Shown: piece by piece, positions 1 through 8,473 of the stretch
Position numbering within the stretch: position 1 is the first letter of the stretch
How the letters are laid out: every line of letters begins with the position of its first letter
DNA from: Bradyrhizobium sp. CB1650
GTDB taxonomy: Bacteria; Pseudomonadota; Alphaproteobacteria; Rhizobiales; Xanthobacteraceae
NCBI RefSeq assembly: GCF_029761915.1
Contig: NZ_CP121695.1
Coordinates: forward strand, 496,001-560,000
Direction: 5' to 3'
DNA: 64,000 nucleotides
Notes under the pieces: model-generated
The model's input: the letters and a program-made list of their open reading frames with translations, nothing else
What the model was told of the DNA's origin: nothing
Databases searched by the model: none
Made by a program: the position numbers and the translations under genes

Positions 1-51
1 GCCGCGCCACCGCCAATCGCCGAGAAAGGCCTCCAGCAAAGGCGAGGCGAC

Positions 52-912
52 ATGCAATCTGCGGGCAGCGGCTGGGGCAACGGACTTCTTGGCGTGATCA
101 TCTTCAGCGGTTCGTTGCCGGCGACGCGCGTCGCGGTCGGGGGCTTTTCGGCGTTGTTCCTGACCTCGGCGCGCGCCGCCATCGCGGCGCTGCTCGGGGC
201 GGCCCTGCTGGGCCTGCTCGATCAGGTGCGGCCGGAGCGCAAGGATCTCACCTCGCTGGCGATCGTTTCGATCGGCGTCGTGGTCGGCTTCCCGCTGCTG
301 ACGGCGCTCGCGCTGCAGCACATCACCTCGGCGCATTCGATCGTGTTCATCGGGCTGTTGCCGCTGTCGACCGCCGTCTTCGGCGTGTTGCGCGGCGGCG
401 AGCGGCCGCAACCGCTGTTCTGGCTGTTCGCGATCCTCGGCAGCGCCACGGTGGCGGGCTTTGCCCTGTCGAACGACGGTTCGGCGTCGCTCGTCGGCGA
501 TCTCCTGATGGTGGCCGCGATCGTGCTGTGCGGACTCGGCTATGCCGAAGGCGCCGCGCTGTCGCGCCGCCTCGGCGGCTGGCAGGTCATCTCCTGGGCG
601 CTGCTGCTGGCGCTGCCGCTGATGGTGCCGGTCGCGATCCTGACCTGGCCGTCGACATGGACCGGCATCGGCGCGCCCGCCTGGGTCGGGCTCGCTTACG
701 TCTCCGTCTTCAGCATGTTCGTCGGCTTCGTGTTCTGGTATCGCGGGCTCGCGATCGGCGGCATCGCCCGCGTCGGTCAGTTGCAGCAGCTTCAGCCGTT
801 TCTTGGCCTCGCGCTCGCCGGACTGCTTCTGCATGAGCCCGTCGCATGGAGCATGATCGCCGCGACCGCCCTCGTGGTCGTCTGCGTCGCCTGCGCGCGG
901 CGATACGCGTGA
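52..912 (+). CDS. EamA/DMT-family transporter
   Basis: The 286-residue protein is almost entirely hydrophobic, with about ten predicted membrane helices arranged as two EamA-type repeats, the usual layout of drug/metabolite transporters in the inner membrane. Conserved-looking features include the GLLPLSTAVFGVL helix in repeat 1 and the helix pair ending LALAGLLLHEPVAW in repeat 2, typical of the family. An AAAGGCGAGG-like ribosome site precedes the ATG at 52. The first helix looks short, so the gene could start upstream of the window edge. Substrate cannot be told from sequence; amino acid or metabolite export is usual in the family. The converging EAL gene begins 10 bases past the stop. Confidence 0.85.
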   Translation: MQSAGSGWGNGLLGVIIFSGSLPATRVAVGGFSALFLTSARAAIAALLGAALLGLLDQVRPERKDLTSLAIVSIGVVVGFPLLTALALQHITSAHSIVFIGLLPLSTAVFGVLRGGERPQPLFWLFAILGSATVAGFALSNDGSASLVGDLLMVAAIVLCGLGYAEGAALSRRLGGWQVISWALLLALPLMVPVAILTWPSTWTGIGAPAWVGLAYVSVFSMFVGFVFWYRGLAIGGIARVGQLQQLQPFLGLALAGLLLHEPVAWSMIAATALVVVCVACARRYA

Positions 913-922
913 GGCAGGCGCC

Positions 923-2137
923 TCACTCCCTTCCCATCACCGTCCGCGTCAGCGCGCTCCTTGCGAACTTCTTCAGCGGCATTGGCTTGCCGAACAGAAA
1001 ACCCTGCACGAGGTCGAAGCCGAGCTCGTTGGCGGCCATGAGGTCGGCGCGGTTCTGGACGCCCTCGGCCACGGTGCGAACGCCGTAACCCTTAGCGAGC
1101 TCCACGATGTCGCGGCACACCGTCCGCTTCAGACGGTCATTGCCGCAGCCGGTGACGAATTGTCTGTCGGCCTTCAGCTTGACGAAGGGGATCCTGTCCA
1201 GGCCCATCAGGTCCGGCCAGTTGGCGCCGAGATTGTCGATCGACAGGCCGATATTGTGGAGGCCGACTTCGCGCGCGACCTCGCTCAGGACGTCGAGATC
1301 GCGGATCGCCTCCTCGCTGGCGATCTCGATGGTCAAGCCTCCGAAGGCGGGATGCGTCGGCACGCGCCGGCAGAGATCGCGTACGGCTTGCGGCTCGGTC
1401 AGAAACGAGGCGGGCAGATTGATCGACAGATCGACCGTGCTCTGCCGCTCCATGAGATAGTACCAGTCCTGCATGGCCCGCTCGATCACGAACTCCGAGA
1501 GCTCGCGGAAATGCGGGTCATCGGCTTCGGGGATGAAATAGGCCGGCGGCACCACGCCCCAGGTCGGATGCCGCATCCGCACCAGCGCCTCGGCGCCGCA
1601 GCGGACCAGCGTCCGCGCGTCAATCCTGGGCTGATACCAGAGCTCGAGCCAGCCCGCATGCAGGGCTTCGCCGACATGCACGGCCGGGCTCGGCGCCGGC
1701 TCCTCCGGCAGCAGCATCGCGATGCGCTCGCGCAGCGTTTCGGCGGCGAAGGGCGTCGTCAGCGACGGCAGCATCGCAAGGCCATATTCCTCGCCGACCT
1801 GCTGCACCGCCTTCAGGATGATCGACTCGCGGGCTCCGACAGCCAGCACCTTGCCGCCGAACGCCTCGCGCACCAGCGTCTCCAGAAACTTGCCCGGCTC
1901 GATGCCGTCGGCGGCAACGCCGAACAGGATCAGGTCCGGCAATTCGTTGGCGAGCACGCCCTGCAGCTCGTCCGCGCTGGCGCATTCGCTGGTGACGAAG
2001 CCGAGATCTTCGAGCACCTCGGCGAGGAAGGCGCGCAAATGGCGCTTGCCGTCGGCCACGCAGGCGCGCGGCGTCACCTTCCGTCGACCGAACGTTACAG
2101 GCCTTCGCTCGGCGACTTCCACAAGCCCGTCGTCCAT
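923..2137 (-). CDS. Degenerate receiver-EAL protein (probable c-di-GMP effector, not enzyme)
   Basis: 404 residues. Residues about 25-140 have the fold pattern of a response-regulator receiver, but the phosphoacceptor Asp position is Gly73 (LILFGV) and the conserved Lys is Thr (SLTTPF). Residues about 155-395 form an EAL domain: E183-A-L is present, as are a QGFLFGKPMP end and a VKLKADRQF strand. However, the DDFGTG loop reads DNLGAN and AEGVE reads AEGVQ. Intact EAL domains hydrolyse c-di-GMP; loss of the second loop Asp and the neighbouring Glu suggests weak or no activity, so a binding or scaffold role is inferred. GGAGTGG precedes the ATG. Confidence 0.85.
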   Translation of the reverse strand: MDDGLVEVAERRPVTFGRRKVTPRACVADGKRHLRAFLAEVLEDLGFVTSECASADELQGVLANELPDLILFGVAADGIEPGKFLETLVREAFGGKVLAVGARESIILKAVQQVGEEYGLAMLPSLTTPFAAETLRERIAMLLPEEPAPSPAVHVGEALHAGWLELWYQPRIDARTLVRCGAEALVRMRHPTWGVVPPAYFIPEADDPHFRELSEFVIERAMQDWYYLMERQSTVDLSINLPASFLTEPQAVRDLCRRVPTHPAFGGLTIEIASEEAIRDLDVLSEVAREVGLHNIGLSIDNLGANWPDLMGLDRIPFVKLKADRQFVTGCGNDRLKRTVCRDIVELAKGYGVRTVAEGVQNRADLMAANELGFDLVQGFLFGKPMPLKKFARSALTRTVMGRE

Positions 2138-2422
2138 CTCATACCACTCCCGTTCCGTGACAGTGTGTTAACGGCGCGGGCGGTTTCAAATATGGAGGCT
2201 TCAGCTTGATCACTGAATTATCTGGGTAACGTTAAAGCCGCCATCATGTGTAAAATTGTACGCATTTTCGCGCAGAAGCTTTTACGATTGGGAGGCGCGC
2301 TGCCTATGATGCGCGGCAATTCAACGGCAATTTGGTCGAGATGCCGCGCGAACAAGCGTGCAGCCGGTGTCCAGCAATCGGACGCCGTTGTCGGCGGCTC
2401 GCCCAAATCAATAACGGCGGTA

Positions 2423-2848
2423 TCAGTTGCTGGTGGCTTTCTCGTGCTGGGCCATGCCGACCGCCTTGTAGTCGTATGTCGGATAGAACTCGGTGCGATA
2501 AGGCCCCCACGCGGTGTCCTCGATGATGCGGTTGACCTCGCGCAGCCTCGATGCCGGCAGGCGGACCGTGATCACCTGGCCGATGCCCATCATCACGTAC
2601 CAGCTCACCACCTCCACGCCCGGGGGCGGGAAGGATTTGTAGTAGCCCTGCTTCTCGAGCTGCGCGTTCAACTCGTTCAGCGGGCGCGACTGGTCGTGCT
2701 TGAAGAAGACGGTGAGCAGGACGGCGTTGTCGGCCGTCGCCGCTGCGTTTCCTTGCGGCGGCGTAGTCTGCGCGATGGTCGTTGAATTCAGCGTCAGCGC
2801 GCCGGCCAGCAACGCGGCCGCCGTCAAGAGTCCTCTGCTCGACTTCAT
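2423..2848 (-). CDS. Small secreted protein of unknown function
   Basis: 141 residues with a clear signal peptide (MKSSRGLLTAAALLAGALTL, cleavage probably near TIAQ-TT). The mature part contains a beta-alpha-like segment with VLLTVFFKHDQSRPLNELNAQL and the conserved-looking stretch FPPPGVEVVSWYVMMGIGQV, suggesting a small periplasmic ferredoxin-like fold. I recognise no enzymatic motif. AAGGA lies 9-10 bases before the ATG. It stands alone between two divergent or unrelated genes. The 285 bases between it and the EAL gene hold only AT-richer promoter-like sequence. Confidence 0.7.
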   Translation of the reverse strand: MKSSRGLLTAAALLAGALTLNSTTIAQTTPPQGNAAATADNAVLLTVFFKHDQSRPLNELNAQLEKQGYYKSFPPPGVEVVSWYVMMGIGQVITVRLPASRLREVNRIIEDTAWGPYRTEFYPTYDYKAVGMAQHEKATSN

Positions 2849-2920
2849 TGCGAATTCCTTCCATTCAAGCGATACTGTCGACGATAGGACAGGCGTGTCT
2901 GCCGCTATCGTCTCCCCCGC

Positions 2921-2984
2921 GCAACGGCGAAGCCGTTGTCGCTGGAGGTGCCGGAGCGAAGCGGAGCGCGCCTCAGGATGACGG
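2921..2984. repeat. REP-like intergenic sequence
   Basis: This stretch has the pattern of scattered Bradyrhizobium-type intergenic repeats: a small hairpin (AACGGCGAAGCCGTT) followed by GGAGCGAAGCGGAGC and ending CTCAGGATGACGG. It lies between the secreted-protein gene and the MFS gene and codes for nothing. Confidence 0.35.
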
Positions 2985-3053
2985 GACTGATACTTTCGTC
3001 CATTGCAGTCGTAACGAAGTCGTCAGCGCCACGTCACAACTCCCGTCGCCGCG

Positions 3054-4385
3054 TCAGCCTGTTCTGTATTCGCCCGAGATGTTCTTGCCCGTGTAGTCGG
3101 TCATCGCGGTCGTCGCGACTACGGAGATCACCGCGCACAGCGCGATATAGACCGCGATCGCGGTTGCCGAGTGGAAGCTGCCGAACAACCATGCCGCGAT
3201 CAGGGGCGCCGGACCGCCGGCGATCACCGAGGCGAGCTGGTAGCCGAGCGAGGCGCCGCTGTAGCGCAGCCGCCCGGTGAAGCTCTCCGCGATCAGCGCG
3301 GCTTGCGGGCCATACATCATGTCGTGCGGGATCAGCGACAGGATGATGGCGAAGAAGATCACCGGATGCGATCCGGTGTCGAGCATCCGGAAATAGATGA
3401 AGCCGAACACGCCGGTCACGATCGCGCCGATGAGGTACATGTTCTTGCGTCCGATGCGGTCGGACAGATGGCCGAACACGGGGATCGAGACGAAGGACAG
3501 CACGGAGGCCGAGAGCACGGCGGTGAGCAGGAAGTCGCGCGAGACGTGCAGCGTGCCGATCCCATAGGAGAAGATGAACGCCGTGAAGATGTAGAACGGC
3601 GCCTGCTCGGCCATGCGGGCAAAGGCCGAGAGCAGGATCTCCTTCGGATGCTCCTTGATCACCTGGAGCATCGGCGTTCGCTCGACTTTTTGCTCGGCGA
3701 CCAGCTTCGAAAACACCGGCGTCTCGAGGATGCCGAGCCGGATGTAGAGGCCGACGCCCACCAGAACGAGGCTCAGCGCGAACGGAATGCGCCAGCCCCA
3801 GGACAGGAACTGCTCGCCGGACATCTGGCTGAATGCGAGCACGGCGAGATTGGCCAGGAACAGTCCGCACGGCACGCCGAATTGCGGCCATGAGGCGATC
3901 AGCCCGCGCGAATGATCGTTGCGCGCCCATTCCATCGACATCAGCACCGAGCCGCCCCACTCGCCGCCGACGCCCACGCCCTGGACGAAGCGAAGCACGG
4001 TCAGGATGACGGCGCCCCAGATGCCGATGCTCTCATAGGTCGGGACCAGCGCTACGGCGAAGGTCGCTAGCCCCATCAGGAGCAGCGTGGCGATCAGTGT
4101 CGACTTGCGGCCGATGCGGTCGCCATAGTGACCGAAGATCGCGGCGCCCACCGGGCGCGCGACAAAGCCGACGGCATAGATCGCGAAGGCTTCCAGCGTG
4201 CCGACCCAGGGATCGGAATGCGGAAAGTAGAGCTTTGCGAAAACGAGGCCGGTGACGGTCGAATAGAGGAAGAAGTCGTACCACTCGATCGCCGTGCCGA
4301 TGGTGGAGGCGATCACGGCGCGACGCAATTGAAGCTGATGCTCGCTGTCCGGCAGCGAGACCGGGTCGACATGTGACAGAGACAT
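3054..4385 (-). CDS. MFS metabolite:H+ symporter (ShiA/ProP-like)
   Basis: 443 residues from the ATG at 4385, which is preceded by GGAAAGG; longer readings upstream lack a ribosome site. The N-terminus (RRAVIASTIGTAIEWYDFFLY) is the signature of the metabolite:H+ symporter subfamily of MFS. Loop 2-3 has GHYGDRIGRKS and the second-half equivalent GHLSDRIGRKN, the duplicated MFS motif. About twelve membrane helices. Members carry shikimate, alpha-ketoglutarate, proline/betaine or other carboxylates; the substrate here is not determinable. No catabolic genes are adjacent. Confidence 0.88.
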   Translation of the reverse strand: MSLSHVDPVSLPDSEHQLQLRRAVIASTIGTAIEWYDFFLYSTVTGLVFAKLYFPHSDPWVGTLEAFAIYAVGFVARPVGAAIFGHYGDRIGRKSTLIATLLLMGLATFAVALVPTYESIGIWGAVILTVLRFVQGVGVGGEWGGSVLMSMEWARNDHSRGLIASWPQFGVPCGLFLANLAVLAFSQMSGEQFLSWGWRIPFALSLVLVGVGLYIRLGILETPVFSKLVAEQKVERTPMLQVIKEHPKEILLSAFARMAEQAPFYIFTAFIFSYGIGTLHVSRDFLLTAVLSASVLSFVSIPVFGHLSDRIGRKNMYLIGAIVTGVFGFIYFRMLDTGSHPVIFFAIILSLIPHDMMYGPQAALIAESFTGRLRYSGASLGYQLASVIAGGPAPLIAAWLFGSFHSATAIAVYIALCAVISVVATTAMTDYTGKNISGEYRTG

Positions 4386-4729
4386 GACGGGAGCCTTTCC
4401 TGGAGCGGCGCCCCCTACTGTGCATGGGGTTGTTTTGATGAAAAAACCTCCGACCCGGCAAGACGGTTCCATGCCGGCCGACGCCGTTCCCGCGATGCCG
4501 TCCGGAGCGGGCCTGCCGGGGGCAAGTGTGAAGCACCTCACATGTGTTTTGCTGCACCTGCGCTATTGATCGCGATAGCCGGTGGTGGGCTGTCGAGGAT
4601 CGCAGCTATGACGATGCGGCGGATGATTTCGTGGTGGTTCAGGTTCGTGCTGTCAGGGCGATTTCTCGATCGCTTCCTGAGCCTGCCCCGCGCCCAGCAA
4701 TAGCGAGTGCAGGCGAGGCGTTGTTCGCT

Positions 4730-5893
4730 CTAGCTCTGACCGATCAATTTGCGGAACACGGCCGCGCCGTCTTGCATCACGTCACGTCCCTTCCAGGCCA
4801 GATAGGTCAGCTTGCCGCTTAGCGAATCGTGGCTGCGCAGACGGCGTGAGCCGAGGATGTGGCCGACATTGGCGGGGAAGCGGCTCACCTCGGCGGACAC
4901 CAGCGTCGCGATCGCATCCATCAACTGCTGCAGGCGGATGCCCCACTCCGACTGCTCGATCCCGTCGATGCGGACTTTGAGTGCGTATTCGAGGTCGTAG
5001 ATCTCCGCGAGCAGGTCGCGGGCGACCAGCACGCGATTGTGCCTGAGCGCGATCCGCAGCGCGAGGCGCTTGTCGTCGAGCCGGTCGAGCACCATGGGGA
5101 CCACACAGGCATAGGGCGTCGCGGCGACATCAGTGACGCTCTTGCTGGCTGCGGCTTTGGTGGCGAGGCGCACCAATTGCCATGAGGTCTTCAGGCGCCG
5201 GGCCACCAGCGCCAGCGCAAAGGGCAGCGCCTCGATGTGCGATTTCCTGAAGGCGTCGAGCTGCGCCGTGATCCTGGCGACCTGGCCGTCGTCGAACTTC
5301 GAGATATTTTCGGGCAGCTTCTCGTTGAATTTCGGCAGCGCATTGCCGGCGCGCAGCACGTGCAGCATCTTTTTCACGTCGTCGAAGGCGGTGCGCGAGG
5401 CCGTGTATTGCGCGAGCTTGCCGCGAGCGAGTTCGGCGCCGTCCGCGGAGGCGAGGGTGTTCTCGAGGACCTTGACGACCTTGGTCTGGAAGGTGGCCGC
5501 GATCTTCAGCACTTCCTTCGGATTGTTGGCGGCAACCTGGTCGTTGATCGCCTTGGTGTAGTCGCGCGCCATGGTCGGCAGCAGGTCGCGGCAGATCCAC
5601 TCCCAGATCGGGGTCAGCGTGTTGCGCGAGATCCGTCCCGCATTGGCATGCTCGGGCGCGCCGTCCATCAGGAACAGTTCGAGCGGCGCGAAGAAATAGC
5701 GGGACGGATTGGTGGCGCGGGCCTGGTTCGATCCGTCCTTGCGGAACTCGGCACGCAGCCGGGCCTGGATGTCGGCCGAGCCCGGCATGTCGATGCCGCA
5801 CAGCTCCAACCGCTCGAGCTCGCTGAGCAGACAGCCCCGCGACAGCGGCGTCAGCCTCTGCAAGAACTCCCACAGCCGATTAATCTCGTTCAT
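4730..5893 (-). CDS. Conserved protein of unknown function
   Basis: 387 residues from the ATG at 5893 (MNEINRLWEFLQRL). A longer open frame runs to 6199, but the extra part looks non-coding and would cross the palindrome at 6169. The protein is soluble and largely helical, with a charged middle (KLAQYTASRTAFDDVKKMLHV) and no recognisable catalytic motif, signal peptide or membrane segment. It contains PSRYFFAPLELFLMDGAPEHAN, which looks like a structural core. Divergent from the LuxR-type gene at 6231. I do not know its function. Confidence 0.65.
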   Translation of the reverse strand: MNEINRLWEFLQRLTPLSRGCLLSELERLELCGIDMPGSADIQARLRAEFRKDGSNQARATNPSRYFFAPLELFLMDGAPEHANAGRISRNTLTPIWEWICRDLLPTMARDYTKAINDQVAANNPKEVLKIAATFQTKVVKVLENTLASADGAELARGKLAQYTASRTAFDDVKKMLHVLRAGNALPKFNEKLPENISKFDDGQVARITAQLDAFRKSHIEALPFALALVARRLKTSWQLVRLATKAAASKSVTDVAATPYACVVPMVLDRLDDKRLALRIALRHNRVLVARDLLAEIYDLEYALKVRIDGIEQSEWGIRLQQLMDAIATLVSAEVSRFPANVGHILGSRRLRSHDSLSGKLTYLAWKGRDVMQDGAAVFRKLIGQS

Positions 5894-6168
5894 GGCACGC
5901 AATCTTCCGCAGCGTTTCCTGCAGGCCGTGTGGCCCATGCGTGGAGGCATTTGCGCGCTCTCAACCGTGGCTAAGAGAAGCAAGTCGCCGTTAATTAATC
6001 CGTAAAATTCGGGTGGCGTGGGACCCGACTGGAGCCAGTTGTTAAGCGCCCGCGTCCGGTTGCTCAGAAATTGGGCTAATCCATCAACCGTTGCATGGTC
6101 CGGCGCGGCGTCCCACAAGCACAAATTGTGCCCGGGGCCGGTGTTTCGGCACAAAACTGACAAAATTA

Positions 6169-6182
6169 CCGTAGTCTTACGG
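6169..6182. promoter_or_regulatory. CCGTA-N4-TACGG palindrome upstream of LuxR-type gene
   Basis: CCGTAGTCTTACGG is a perfect 5-bp inverted repeat with a 4-nt spacer, 48 bases before the ATG at 6231. The same consensus occurs at 7208-7221 and 15751-15764, each in front of a gene. The 337-base divergent gap 5894-6230 contains no other structure that I can see. Probable operator of a LuxR/FixJ-type regulator (inference). Confidence 0.5.
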
Positions 6183-6230
6183 AGCAGAAAGTTAACCACA
6201 GACCACCCCCGGTTCCGTTAAACGAATCCT

Positions 6231-6854
6231 ATGGGGCATGAGCATGATACGGCTGCCGATTCGCGGCCGTCGGAATGGTTCGAAAGCAGCGCTTCTCCGC
6301 ATGAAGAGATCGATCTCGTCCGTCTGAATGCCGCCCGCGCCAAGGCCGCCGACGAGATGGCCACCGCGATCGCCCGCGAGCTCAACGGCCCCCTGACCGC
6401 GCTCCTGCTCTACATGGGCGAGATCAAGCATCACAGCGATCAGCTCGCGCCGGCCTCCGGCGACCGTGCGTATTTGCAGCGGGTGGTGGAGAACGCGCTG
6501 ACGCAGACCGAGCGTGTTTGCAGCCTGGTCAAGCAGCTTGCCGGTCCGCAGAAGAATGGCCTGCCCGTGCTGGCTGCGCCCGAGGATGCCGAGTTGAAGT
6601 TGGGCCGGTCGTCACAGGCGCCCCGCACGGCAGGACCCGCGTTCTCCGGCCTGTCGAGCCAGAAGCGCCTGACCAAGCGCGAGCGCGAGGTGCTGCGGCT
6701 GATCAGCGAAGGCTATTCGAACAAGCAGGGTGCGTTGCGGATGCAGATCAGCCCGCGCACGTTCGAAAGCCATCGCGCGGAGGCCATGCGCAAGCTCGGT
6801 GCGCGCAACACCGCGGATCTCGTCCGGGCCGCGCTGCTGCATACGATCGATTGA
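6231..6854 (+). CDS. LuxR-type regulator with histidine-less HisKA-like helix
   Basis: 207 residues. The C-terminal 65 residues are a LuxR/FixJ helix-turn-helix (LTKREREVLRLISEGYSNKQ, then ISPRTFESHRAEAMRKLGAR). The N-terminal half (about 30-110) resembles a histidine-kinase dimerisation helix: ADEMATAIARELNGPLTALLLYMGEI matches the SHELRTPL box, but the phosphoacceptor His is Arg. There is no ATPase domain. It therefore cannot be a kinase; it may pair with or imitate a kinase dimer (inference). The DNA-binding helix is nearly that of the FixJ-like protein at 15841. A CCGTA-N4-TACGG palindrome lies in its promoter, so autoregulation is possible. Confidence 0.8.
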   Translation: MGHEHDTAADSRPSEWFESSASPHEEIDLVRLNAARAKAADEMATAIARELNGPLTALLLYMGEIKHHSDQLAPASGDRAYLQRVVENALTQTERVCSLVKQLAGPQKNGLPVLAAPEDAELKLGRSSQAPRTAGPAFSGLSSQKRLTKREREVLRLISEGYSNKQGALRMQISPRTFESHRAEAMRKLGARNTADLVRAALLHTID

Positions 6855-6894
6855 GGCGGCTGTGGGCGGCGGCGGAAGGTCCGGTCGATCGCGC

Positions 6895-7143
6895 TCAGAA
6901 ATAATCTTCGGCGAAGGGGCGTCCGCGCAGGCCGGGCCGCAGCGGCTTGGGCTCTTCCTTCGGCGCGCTCGGGATGATGGTGATGGTCCACCGCGGCGGC
7001 ATGCTCGATTCCTGCTCCAGCACCGAACGCACGAAACCGGTCACCGTCGACCCGCCCGATTTCACCGTCGCCATCCGGCCGTTGAACTGCGCGATGCGGA
7101 GGCGACGGACCTCCTTCTGGTCCGCGGTCTCATAGGTGAACAT
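6895..7143 (-). CDS. Small conserved protein of unknown function
   Basis: 82 residues, starting at an ATG preceded by a strong AGGAGGG site. No membrane segment. The sequence begins MFTYETADQKEVRRLRIAQFN and has a beta-rich middle (FNGRMATVKSGGSTVTGFVRSVL) that could be a small beta-barrel, with a Pro/Arg-rich tail. I do not recognise the family. Its promoter region carries the palindrome at 7207-7222, shared with two regulator genes, so it is a candidate target of those regulators (inference). Confidence 0.6.
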   Translation of the reverse strand: MFTYETADQKEVRRLRIAQFNGRMATVKSGGSTVTGFVRSVLEQESSMPPRWTITIIPSAPKEEPKPLRPGLRGRPFAEDYF

Positions 7144-7206
7144 GGAAACCCTCCTGGTTTCCGCCGACTATCGCCACCTATGATTAGCCATGTGTGAAAA
7201 TCGAAA

Positions 7207-7222
7207 GCCGTAGAAGTACGGC
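7207..7222. promoter_or_regulatory. GCCGTA-N4-TACGGC palindrome
   Basis: GCCGTAGAAGTACGGC, a perfect 6-bp inverted repeat with a 4-nt spacer, sits 63 bases upstream of the start of the small gene that reads leftward from 7143. Same core and spacer as 6169-6182 and 15750-15765. Confidence 0.5.
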
Positions 7223-7242
7223 GGGTTTGCACGCTGGGGTGG

Positions 7243-7620
7243 CTAGCCTGGCTGCTCCTGCGCCAGCGCGGCGGCATAGGCCAGATCCATTTGCGTGACG
7301 AGATCGCCGAATTCGTCGTCGCTGAGCGCCGCCGTGCTGCGCTCCAGCCGCAGCGCCAGCGCGGCGAGGCGGAGATAGCCGAACGACTTCGCCGTGCTCT
7401 TCAGCGAATGCGCTTCGCGCTCGATCTTGGCGCGGTGCTCTGCGAGAGCGAGCGTGCGGAACTGCTTCAGCCGCGCGGAGGTTTCGCTCCAGAATACGGC
7501 GCGCACTTCGCGGGCGCCGTCCTCGCCGATCTCGCGCAGGAGCGCATCGAACGCGGTCGGTTCGCGCGCGGGCTCGGCGTCGAGGTCGTGCGACGTGGTC
7601 GCGAAAGTGGCTTCAAACAC
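7243..7620 (-). CDS. Orphan Hpt (histidine phosphotransfer) domain protein
   Basis: About 125 residues from a GTG at 7620 with AGGACA upstream; the frame stays open to a GTG at 7716, which lacks a ribosome site, so the start is uncertain. The core IEREAHSLKSTAKSFGYLRLAALALRLE matches the Hpt signature, with the phosphoacceptor His in AHSLKS and the following Gly. Hpt domains relay phosphate between hybrid kinases and receivers in the cytoplasm. No kinase is fused, so it may act with one of the hybrid kinases or receivers in this window (inference). Confidence 0.75.
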   Translation of the reverse strand: MFEATFATTSHDLDAEPAREPTAFDALLREIGEDGAREVRAVFWSETSARLKQFRTLALAEHRAKIEREAHSLKSTAKSFGYLRLAALALRLERSTAALSDDEFGDLVTQMDLAYAAALAQEQPG

Positions 7621-7774
7621 GGTCTTGTCTGTCCTGGTCGCGGTTGGATGCACGGCCCGCAACGGGCGAGGCGGTTCCTGTCTACGACACGGGAATTTCA
7701 GTTCCGGTAGCGACACGGTTGGTGTTTGCAGGCCGCTGTTAGCTGCCGGTTTACCAAGTGGCCGCCTGCCCCGA

Positions 7775-8473
7775 TCATCTCCTGCCGAGCAGCCTGTCGT
7801 ACTGAGCCTTCACCGTGCCGTAGCACTCGCACGCCGTCTGGCGCAGCCCCTCCAGATTGACGATCTGAATGTGTCCGCGGCTGTATTGGATGAAATTTGC
7901 CTGCTGCAGGCTGTTGGCGACCAGCGACACACTGTTGCGCCGGGCGCCGATCATCTGCGCCAAGGCCTCCTGCGTCAGCAGCAGCCGGTAGTCTCCCGAC
8001 AAATCGTGGGTATGCAGCAGGCATCGCGACAGCCGCGCTTCGACGGGGTGAGCGGCGTTGCAGCCCGCGGTCTGCTGCACCTGTGCATAGACCGCCAGTC
8101 CGTGGCGGCCCAGCAATGCCCGCAAGGTGCTGCTCTGATCGGCCGCGTCGCGCAGCCTGTCGAGATCCATCATCGATGCGACACCAGGCACCAGGACTAT
8201 CGCGGTGTTCAGCGCGGGTGCTTCGCCCATCGTCGCGAGTGTCCCGAGCAGGCTGTCGCGCCCGATCATGGCGACCTGGACATGCTCTCCCTTGGCGAGC
8301 TTGGCGACCAGCGAAATGACGCCGCGGTGAGGAAAATAGGCGCGCCTGAGGACTTCGCCGGTCTCGACCAGAACGGCTTCGTGCGGCAGATCGACCGTGC
8401 GCAGATGTGCACGGATCAATTCATAGTCGTCTGCCGACAGAGCGGAAAGGAAACCGTTGGATGGGCGCACCAT
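7775..8473 (-). CDS. Crp/Fnr-family transcriptional regulator
   Basis: 232 residues from the ATG at 8473. Residues about 10-130 form a cyclic-nucleotide-binding-type beta-roll (EAVLVETGEVLRRAYFPHRGVISLV) but lack the RxS cAMP pocket. Residues about 150-220 form the Crp winged helix (LLLTQEALAQMIGARRNSVSLVANSLQQANFIQYSRGHIQI). There are no Fnr-type N-terminal cysteines. The pattern YFPHRGVISLV is that of the subgroup common in rhizobia, whose ligand is unknown. The gene stands alone facing a long gap. Confidence 0.85.
   Translation of the reverse strand: MVRPSNGFLSALSADDYELIRAHLRTVDLPHEAVLVETGEVLRRAYFPHRGVISLVAKLAKGEHVQVAMIGRDSLLGTLATMGEAPALNTAIVLVPGVASMMDLDRLRDAADQSSTLRALLGRHGLAVYAQVQQTAGCNAAHPVEARLSRCLLHTHDLSGDYRLLLTQEALAQMIGARRNSVSLVANSLQQANFIQYSRGHIQIVNLEGLRQTACECYGTVKAQYDRLLGRR

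Noticed and set aside
7620..7716. Start of the Hpt gene at GTG 7716
   Set aside because: No ribosome site before it and the extra N-terminal residues are not domain-like; the GTG at 7620 was preferred, with uncertainty stated.
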